37,500 nt of DNA from Bigelowiella natans CCMP2755 (taxonomy: Eukaryota > Cercozoa > Chlorarachniophyceae). The notes beneath the pieces were generated by a model, which was not told where the DNA came from, ran no database searches, and saw only the letters and a list, made by a program, of their open reading frames with translations. Positions 1-10,307 of the stretch are shown one piece after another (within the stretch, counting starts at the first letter, position 1; the number at the start of each line of letters is the position of its first letter). Location: contig ADNK01001573.1 of NCBI GenBank assembly GCA_000320545.1, positions 1-37,500 on the forward strand, read 5' to 3'. Both the position numbers and the translations under genes were made by a program.

Positions 1-212
1 TGAACTCCTCACCAAAAACCGTGACTCTGACCCTCATCCCAGCCCTGACCGAAAACCCTCACCACTTTCCGTGACTTTGGTCCTCACTTTTGCCCTGAAA
101 AAAACCCTGGTCGATTTTTGAGACCAGTTTACCCTCATTGTGGCCCTCACTTTGGTCGTCACTTTGGTCGTGGCCCAGGAGAAAACCCCAACCCTGACCA
201 TGACCCCAACCC

Positions 213-291
213 AGACAACTTTCAACAGGGAGGAAACCAGGGTCAGGGTCAGGGTCAGGGTCAGGGTCAGGGTTCCTGTTGAAAGTTGTCT
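213..291. repeat. TCAGGG hexamer tract inside a 17-bp perfect inverted repeat
   Basis: Positions 213-229 (AGACAACTTTCAACAGG) and 275-291 are exact reverse complements. Between them, 240-272 holds six GGG runs separated by TCA, a pattern able to form a G-quadruplex. Outside the arms a weaker match continues (ATGACCCC against ATTGACCCC). Bases 1-210 contain scattered CCCTGAC/CCCTCAC words, as if a decayed C-rich copy lay upstream. Confidence 0.85.
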
Positions 292-1380
292 TTTGCCAAT
301 TCGGGGTCAATGCCTCCGCAGCAGCATGCGAGTGAGTTTGGCTTTGCCGGACACATGACGAGTGACCCCCAGGAGCAAGGTGTGCATGAAACTCCTGTGC
401 GCTGTTCTGTTCTCAAGTCATTGCGCCAAAAGAAAGTGGCCATGCCAGCACGAGACAAAATCATTGCAAGGTGCAAAGAAATGAAAGCCGGAAAAAGCGG
501 GGGATCACACATGGCACTTCAAACAGAGCAAGAATGACAGACATGAGACTTGCAACGTTTTGGAAGTGCAGTTCATCATCATTGTTCACTTTTCATTGTT
601 GGTTGCTCTGGCAGAGGCACAAAAATGCAGCCAATGTTTGCTGTGCATTGTTCATGAACGTCATGCATGCACACGTGTGCAAATTGTTCACGAACCATTC
701 GTGAACAAAGATGGCAATTGTTCATGAATTTTTCCGTGGGCATCCTTCAAACGACAAGTTTCAAATGTCCTCAATGTATCAGTGAACAATGAATGATCAT
801 CAAGAAATGGTCAAATTCTTTCGAACAAAAATTTCACTGTTCACTTGCATCACTGATCGTGTTGCATGCGTGAACACACACACACACACACACCACGAGA
901 CTGTTAGACCGCATTAGCCAACATTTGCATTACTAGATTAGTTCTGGTGTAGTGTCTGTCATGTGAGATTGGATTGATCTTTGCAATGAGATCAATCGCA
1001 TCTTCTGATGATCACACATTTTGCGTAGCCGTTGGTGATGAAATTGTCTGGACTGAGTGTGCAATTTTTCCTCTTGCACATAATGGACACAGCAATGTGG
1101 TGTATACATGTCTATCGTCACAAGAATGTGGATGTGCTAGAAATCGACCTCAAGTTATTCTGAGAACTATCACAATTGACATTGAAAGCAAAAGCCCAGT
1201 CAATGCGATGATCTGAAAAGGCACAACAAATGTCATCACAATGACCAATGCAGCAATGTCACATTCCAGAAGGTGATGAATTTAAATACATCATGATCGT
1301 GATCATCATCACATCTGTCACAATGGCTTGAAGATATAATAAGCATTAAAAACAAACTCATCTCCATTTACACTGTTGCA
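292..1380. other. Intergenic stretch with TGAAC hairpins and two weak ORFs
   Basis: No exon chain could be built. An 11-bp stem with a 3-base loop lies at 684-708 (TTGTTCACGAA / TTCGTGAACAA), and related GTTCATGAAC words recur over 580-860. Two open frames, 310-537 and about 983-1216 on plus, have non-repetitive translations but no family match and no splice context. They may be chance or part of a decayed repeat. A short (AC)n tract lies at 876-892. Confidence 0.4.
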
Positions 1381-1940
1381 TCATTGTATTACCATATTAT
1401 TCCGCGCTTCCAACTTAGCTTTTTGAGTGTTGATCTCTTCAACAAGCTGAGAATTCCTTGTTGAAGCTGTTTGATCCTGCTGCTGTTGACCTTTCTTAAT
1501 CGTAGTATCGGAGCTATTGCTGTTCTTCACATAGCCGTCATGTTTTTCCATTTTAAAATCTGAAGATATTTTCTTCGTCTTTCCTATTGTCACCCGAAGA
1601 GGATTCTTTTGCTGCTGCTGCTGCTGCTGTGACGACGAGGACGACTTTATTGGTAACAATCGCTCATCTGAATACCATCAAACAATCGCTCATCTAAATA
1701 CCATCTATGTGTGAATGCATGCAACGATGCTACTACTCATTCTTTGTTCACACGCAGCAACAGCAGCAGAAACCCGTACTAATAACAACAGCAGCAACAG
1801 CAGCATTAACAACATAGTGCTTGCTTCTTTGCGTTGCGTTGTTACTTATTTACCCGCGTACGGAGCAGTAGGCATTGAATAAGAGCGGGTACTTCTCTTC
1901 TTCGTATCCAAATTGCTGTAATCTACATGACCATTCATAT
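1381..1940 (-). CDS. C-terminal exons of the CRAL-TRIO/ankyrin gene
   Basis: Two exons, 1940-1854 and 1667-1381, continue the ankyrin gene in phase. The first encodes a hydrophilic segment with KKRSTRSYSMPTAPYA; the second encodes Ser- and Gln-rich tracts (QQQQQQQ) and then a Lys/Glu-rich, probably helical end (LVEEINTQKAKLEARNN) before the stop. No domain is recognised. The Gln and Ser runs come from CAG/TCG microsatellites like those in the introns, so repeat expansion has entered coding sequence here. The intron between the two exons holds CAG/CAA-type repeats and a 26-bp tandem duplication that copies the 3' splice site. Confidence 0.7.
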
Positions 1941-2343
1941 CTAGAAAGGATAAAGGGAGGAGGAGGAGGAGGAGGAGGAGGAGAAGAAGGATAAAAGGAG
2001 GAGGTGGAATTAATCAGAGAATATCCATTTAACAATCGAGGAGAGGGTGTAGAGGAATTGATATTCAACTTGGAACTTATTTCTTACCCTTGAATATTTT
2101 CTGCTTGTATATCTAATCCTTGTGACAACACACAACACGCTTATTGTTCTTGCTGTTTTTCAACTACTTTTCTATTACTACTACATATATAACTACTACT
2201 ACTGCTACTATCCCCCCTAATACCCATTTGATGAGCTAGAAATGAACAAACATCCTTAATACTATCCCCCATAATACCCATTTGATGAGCTAGAAATGAA
2301 CAAACATCCTTTTGGCCTATTGTGGTGGTAGTGGTGGTGGTGA

Positions 2344-2382
<39 letters not shown>

Positions 2383-5300
2383 ATATATATTTATACATAA
2401 ACAACATTGATTCTTTTATCTCCACTGGCTACTACTGCGATGATGATCTTCTCACATCATAACACAAATCTAAAATATGAGATAATAACATTGCTAAGAC
2501 TTGTGAGCTTTTGCAACTACTACTACCTTCCTCTTTGGCCCACTCAAAAGCTGTTTTCTTCTTCCACTCATCTTCTCCTGTGGTTGGGAGATGGATCAAT
2601 AAGCACAAAAGTATCATGATTATGATTGCTACTACTGACTATTATATCGTGCTGATAGAGTAAACAATGAGTAGTTATTAAGGAGTATGAGTGTTATAAG
2701 TGTTTCTTGCTTTAGTTATTCAATATACCCCTACTCCTCCTCATCCTACAACTACTACTACTACTACAACTACTACTACTACTACTATTGGTAGCACCCA
2801 AAAGTGCTCTGTGACTCAAGTCTGCCTTTGCTTCATTTACTAGATATTTTACCATGTCCATATGACCCTTTTTTGTTGTTTGTTACCAAAGTGAAACATA
2901 CATACAACCAACATATTCTTATCATCATAAAGATGAAGGAATAATACACACTATGATACTAACTAGTGCTCAGTTCTCAATTTACCTGCACTGATGCTAA
3001 AACAAGTGCAGTACCCCCCCATTTAGATGCGGCATTGACATTAGCTTTTCCTAGTTTGTTTCAGTATATTCACATTGACAAACCAAAGAGTAGTAGTGAA
3101 TACATCTCATTCTGTCTAATCGGTGCACTATGAGTGAGTGGTTAGTTGATGACGTCGTTTGACAATTCATCATTGGTGATAATATTAATGCACGGCACGT
3201 TGAATCGTAAAATGGTAGTGGTAGTAGAAGTTGTGGTAGTCATTTTCAAATCAAATTGTGCTAGCTAGTTGGTACAAGATTCAGCTCTCATAATAATATG
3301 TTGTATGATTGATTCTTCTTCTATTCATTTTCATTATATCCTAAAGTAAGTAGTCGTTGCCATCGTATTTAATGTGGATATTATAGCCTAGTTGCATTCT
3401 TATTTTTTTTAGTAGTAGTAGTGAATTACCAGTCTCTACCAAGAACTTGACAGTTTTGAGTTGATTTTCACGTGAGGCATATATCAGTGCTGTGGAGCCA
3501 TTTTTGGTTCGTGCATTAACCTTTAATATTTAGTAGTAGTATTTCAATACATGCTTCATGCATTAACCTTTAATATTTAGAAGTATTATTCCAATACATA
3601 CAAAAAGAGCATGGCGAGAATGCTGCTGATCATGGTAGGATGATGATAAGAATAATAATCACAATATGATAGCACCTCTGCTTTGATTCCTACGAGGTAT
3701 TTAGTTACGTCTAAATGTCCTCGAGAGCAGCTGGTAGTAGTGATAGTAGTAGTAGAGTATATGTGTGTATAGCAGCGTCAAAACAAAATAAAATTAAGGG
3801 TAGATAATTACTATACACGATGACCTACGAAACGACGACGACGACAACGACATTATTCTACATAGTACTAGCATAAGAATCTGCATCATCAGGAGTAAAT
3901 GGAGATGATGATGATCAGGAGGAGGAGGATGATGATGATGATGATCAGAACAAATTGTCATTAATTAATTGTGTGTCTTTCATTCACTTATACATCGATC
4001 TCAAAATGGTGTTTATACGATGATTTATGATAGTAAGTTATGATAAAAACAACAACAACAACAACAACAACAAGAATAATAAATAATTAATAATGATAAT
4101 GATACCTTTGCATGAGAGGAGTCCAGTCCCACACATCACGGAAATTTATGATATTCATGATACTACGAGAGTTGCTTTCTAACCCCCCTGCCTTACTAAT
4201 GCTGTTAGTAATAATAATAATAACAATAGTAATAATAATTAATAATAATAGTTGTAGTAATGTTAGTAATAGGAATAAATAATATGGAAAAATATTGACA
4301 ATTCGTTAGCTTTTTAATCAATCGTATGAATACAATGGAAAAAAAAGGATATGATTACTACAGAGCATCTTTTTTAGTTAAGCTCATTGCAGTGAGAAAA
4401 TCATCATCATCATCATCATCATTATCATCATCATCATCATCATACAACCTAAAACCTAAAATCTATATGTAGGTGAATGTGAGATTGTAGTGTAGGACAT
4501 CACTGAGTGATTATTATTATGACGTCAACCTTTTCTTTACTTTGCTTAGCAATCCCATTGCTGCAAAACGCATTAATGCTTCTCCAGGTAGTCTATTTCG
4601 CATTGATATCAAGTACAATGAATTCATAAAACTGCTATATAATTTATCACAATGATAACAATGATGATTTGGAATATTAATACAATTTTAAAACCAAATT
4701 ATCTCTCGGTCTCTCCCTCTTCCTCTTTCTATTGATATTTATTAACATTTATATGCTTATGCTACTACTACTACTACTACTACACTACCTGAAGTTTCGT
4801 ATAGCAGATTTAATTATGCGGGACAATGCTCTTATCCGTGTATGCTGGAATCTAGGTTATGGATGGTCGTAAGTTATGATGATAATGTTTAGTAGTAGTA
4901 GCGTACTGTTATGATAATAATATTTAGTAGTAGCGTGCTGCTGCCACCAATACTACTACTACTACAACTACTACTACTTCTTCTTCTAGTAGTACCGATA
5001 GTATAAGTAATCGTCTTTAAACGTGTGGCGATTGAGCTAATAAGAACACATAGTTAGATGATGCTGATGATACTACTGCTGCTACTACTACTACTACAAC
5101 TTCATACCACGTGTGCGATGACTCCAAGTCGTGACAATCTTGCACCCAACGATAGCTAAATATCATAACAACGGTAGCATGATAATGATGATGACAACGA
5201 TGATGATGATGATCTAAGGAGGGGAAGGAATAACATTATTACTGTTGGAGTGTTTATTACTTACTTTATTTGATATTGATAACAGTAAAGAATAATAATA

Positions 5301-5642
5301 CCGCATGTTGTCTGTCAGCAGCAAGACCGGCCTCTACCAGGAAAGATACTGCTTCTCGTCCTTAAGAATAATAATAATAATAATAATAATAAGGATAAGG
5401 ATAACAATAATGAGATTGTTGATTTATCGATGGATAATGACGTGATTGATAATAGAGATGATGATGGAGATAGGACGAATTTCACATGATTCAATACCAT
5501 GCTTATTATTTGTAAAATGACGACGAAAAATCAGTTTGTGTCTAATGTAGCATTAGATTTCAAACAAGGAGAGGAGGAGGAGGAGATGACCTATAAAACA
5601 ACTTTTAAATTTACGGAACCTATATCTTCGATCCTGTTGTAG

Positions 5643-5677
<35 letters not shown>

Positions 5678-5684
5678 GGTGATG

Positions 5685-5735
<51 letters not shown>

Positions 5736-5873
5736 GTGGTGGTGATGATGATGGTGGTGGTGATGATGATGGTGATGATGATGGTGGTGATGGTGATGAT
5801 GATGATGACAAATGTATTACTACTACGCAATGTAACAAAAACACAATAAAGAGAAAGAGAGAAGAGAGAGAAG

Positions 5874-5906
<33 letters not shown>

Positions 5907-6409
5907 GAAGAGAAGAAGAGAGGAATATTTGTCATGAGCACTAAACTTTTACTACTACTACTACTACTACTTCTGCTACTACTAGTACCTTTATCTTGAC
6001 TCCTTCTTCCAATTTTCTGGCAAATTCTATTAAATTCAAAGATCCTGGAAAAATGGTAGTAGGTTTCTTTATTTGTTATCATCGTTTAAAGAACATCTCT
6101 CAAACTATAATGAAAATTGTTGTTAGATTAGGAAAAGAATACGTGTCATCCATGATCTACTATTTCTACTGCTACAACAAAATAATCCTCTATTCTTTAA
6201 GATATATCATCGCCCCTATCTATAGACGAAAATGAAATAAAGCAAATTCATCTCAACGATTCCGCTTATCAGCCATTATCTCCCCACCCCCCATTTCTCA
6301 TGGTAGTATGCAAGATGGCCACTTCTACCATCGTCATTGTAAGAATGATAATGATAATAACAATAATCATCATCATAACAAAGTAAAAGGTACACTATTT
6401 AAGTGGATT

Positions 6410-6453
<44 letters not shown>

Positions 6454-6812
6454 TGTGTAGTCACCAACCATGAGAAGCAGTACGTATTTTGAACATGTTA
6501 GCATCCTCCTCCTCCTCATCTAAGAAGAAGAAGAAGTAGAAGAAGAAGAAGAAGATATTTACAGGAGAAGGAATAACAAAGTGGTAGTATTTGAATAATG
6601 TTTAAGACTACTACTACTGCTACTACTACTACTAGTTAGAAAGATGTACAATGAGCACATGCTGCACAGAGTAACACACACTTACATGTAATCGAAGAAA
6701 AAGGCTACTGGCTATTTCTTAGCGTGGTGGTGATGACAGCAGCAGTATCATCATTGCTATACTAGGTTAAGAAAACTACTACTAACTACATCTGCTGCTG
6801 CTACTACTACTG

Positions 6813-6843
<31 letters not shown>

Positions 6844-6978
6844 ATCTCACCATCTCCAAGAGATAATCGGCGTGCCATTCTTTCAAATCTGACGAGGAAA
6901 AGAAGTCAGTAACATATGGGGAATATAGGGAATAATGTATCGTATTAACACATTCAAAATCGAGAAAGCTGATCATTG

Positions 6979-7011
<33 letters not shown>

Positions 7012-7657
7012 CTATCATTCTCATCATCACTATCATTCTCATCATCTTTATAACAATATATAACACAGTAGTTGCTGAGATATACACATAGGGTGAAACA
7101 ATAGTGTAATGTCTATCACATACCGCCGTTTTGTAGGCGATTTAGACGATACCGGAGATTGGCTCATGCCTTTAGCATCAAAATCATCATCGTCATCATC
7201 TACAACAATGTTAAAGAAAGTTAGAAAAATAATAGTACCAAGATAATCGGACATGATCATAGGATTCGCATCGTAAAAGCCCTTCTCCTTCTCCTTGGCT
7301 TCTTCTTTTGATCTTCCTTCCCCTTTCTTACCATCATCATCACCATCCTCCTCCTTCACATCAACAAGCTTTACGGACGATGGTGATGGCGACGATGTTT
7401 TAGGAGTAGTAGGAGAAGGAATGACTTTGTAATTTTCATCTTCAATCTGTGAAAATTAAGTATTTAGTGAAGAATGATCCAAATAGATCTACGAGACTAA
7501 ACGAGTAATTCGTACCTTCATATCAGATAGTTCTCTAGGAATCTACAAACAAAGGAATATAGGAGCCAAAGGGCAAACAACACAACCAAGAGACTAATCG
7601 GTGTCTTGAGGTACCAACATATCAGCACTGATAACGACGACTACAACATCATTACAT

Positions 7658-7702
<45 letters not shown>

Positions 7703-8412
7703 TACATGCACATGAATCAGCTTTGTCGTTTTTTTCGAGGAAGAAACACACAGGTGAGTGATTAATATGTAAACATCAAATTTTCTTTTCTTTTTTTTGG
7801 CACTTCTACTACTACTACTACTACTACTACTACTAACTATAGACATTCATTATTTATTCCTACCTATTAGCACACACACACAAACACCAATAAAGTCACG
7901 ATGATGATGACTACTAAAAACTACTATTCACTACTACAACTACCACTATTAGTACCCCGGGTTGTATGTGTGACTCAAATGCAGAAATCATACCCTTTAA
8001 TGTCTCCAATTGATATTCTGTATTTATATGATTTCTACTGTTATTGCTATTTGTAATGATATTGTATCATCACATCAGTCATTGTCGTTAATTAATGATC
8101 ATACTACTACTACTACTACTATTACTATACTACCCTGCATTTGGGAATAATTAAATCTTGGTTGCTTTTGGCCGATACAATCGTGAGTGTTCTTATTTTG
8201 CTGCTGCTGCTGAAGCATGTAGCCGGTCTCTTTTCCTGCTTTTGCTTCTTCTTCTTCTTCTTCTTGTCGCATGGTTGAAGGCATCATCAAGTCCTCGTGG
8301 GAAGAAGGGCCATCAAAGAAAATAGGAATACTATCTTCCGATATTAGTGTCTGATCATATTCACAACCAAGTAGTAGTAGTAGTAGTAGTAGTAGTAGAG
8401 GTGTCAGTGTCA

Positions 8413-8452
<40 letters not shown>

Positions 8453-10118
8453 GATATTTATGCATATTACACAACCAAAATCAGCATTAAACAGCAGCAG
8501 CAGCAGCAGCAATTTTAACAGCAGCTTTGAACGACGAACAATGTGGTAGTTCTGACTGAGTAGTATCATCATTTTGCCAACAAATGTCTCTCATACTGCC
8601 TGCCTCCTCTTTCTTCTTCTCCTTTTTTTTCCCTCTTCTTCTTCTCCTTCTTCTTCTTCTTCTTCTTCCGTTTGCTCGTTTCCTTTCTTCTGTACATCGG
8701 TGATAATGCAACCCCCCCCCCCCCTCCTCCTCTGAAAGATGATAGCACTTCTACCTGTAGTGTGCTTGAAGCCTCTTGAGGCAATAATTTAATTTTTCCT
8801 TGCAGATTTCTCGGAATAAGCGGTTTTACAACAGAATACCTATCAAGTAAGAATCATGCTCTCATAGCATCATCGTAATCCAATCTTGCTTCTATTGCTT
8901 GCTGCTGCTGCTGCTACTGTTTAATCTGCTGTTTAATCTTCGCATTTTATGGCGATTTCACCAACGACCAAATATATATATCAATACTTTAGATTCTCTT
9001 ATTTTTAACAATAAGAAGAGTACACTTCAAATCATCGATAATAAGCTTCTTCCTCCTACCGCTACAACAAACTACCATAACTACCCCAATAATAGCAGCA
9101 GCAGCAGCATTAGTAGCAACAACAACAACATCATCAACAAGAATTACATAAACAATAATGGCTATGACTACTCTTACTTTCTACCATCTATCCCACATCA
9201 TATACTATTTATTGTTGTAAAAAATGGAACTTACAGTTTTCTCAGAATGTAAGAGACAGGCCCAACCATTAGATGCTTATGATGGTTTATAGGTTGTATA
9301 AGAACAAGAATTCATAATAATATTAATGACATAATAAGTGATCTATTAACATACCATTAGATATCTGTGTTCTTAAATTTAATTATAAAGTAAGTACAAA
9401 GTATAATGTACCGCAATTCTATCTGGATATAGCTTCATAAATACCTGTTTGCGATTGATTTGTTGTCAACACACAAATGCAATCATTACGATTAGTAATG
9501 GGAAGTACACCATAAGTTTCATGATCATTTTGAAGTTGACTGAGATGATGATATATTGTATCAGTCATTACATAGTCTTGTAGAAAGAAAACACTCATAC
9601 TATTATTATATTGAATAATAATCGAACGACACACAGTTTGTCCTTCTCCATTCTTGGAAAGAAGGTTATGTACGTTCCCAACAACAACAACAACAACAAC
9701 AACTACTGCTACTGCTACTGCTACTACTACTTTCATAAGCATTTTAATGAAGCTTAGTTGCAGCAACTGTCTCATGGACATTTCTCTGGCATCTGTAATA
9801 GTAATAGTAGTAGTAGTAGTAGTACACGTAGTAGCGAAACAGCAGATAATACCATTAATAAATGCTACACCACCTTATTTTATATACGATAATAATTAAA
9901 AATTGTTTAATGGATATGGCCATCATCATCATCATAAGCATTCTCACCTGCAACGATGATAAATTGAGAAACACCAGGAGGCATTGTCCGTAATCCCTTA
10001 TAGTATCAACATTTCAGAGAATAGTAATAACTTAATAACTAGGTATTGTCTGCACATGTACTAATACAGAAGAAGAAAACTACTTTTTATTTGAAATTTT
10101 CTTTTATCTTCCCATGGT

Positions 10119-10156
<38 letters not shown>

Positions 10157-10273
10157 TGATGATGGTATTACCCATTCTAACATCCAGATGTGAAGTCTTG
10201 TTTCAGCTTCCAGATTTATATCTCGCCACTAGTAGCATAGCCAGTATATATTTACACACACAAACACACACAG

Positions 10274-10307
<34 letters not shown>

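Noticed and set aside
5591-6082. A 163-codon minus frame and overlapping poly-Asp/poly-Ser/poly-Met frames
   Set aside because: They are created by the GAT/GGT and GA blocks on both strands; only the short exon 5989-6044 inside is real, and in another frame.
8487-8784. Arg/Lys-rich frames around a CTT/TTC block
   Set aside because: The true exon is 8755-8839; phase joins it directly to 8350-8134, so the rest is intron with simple repeats.
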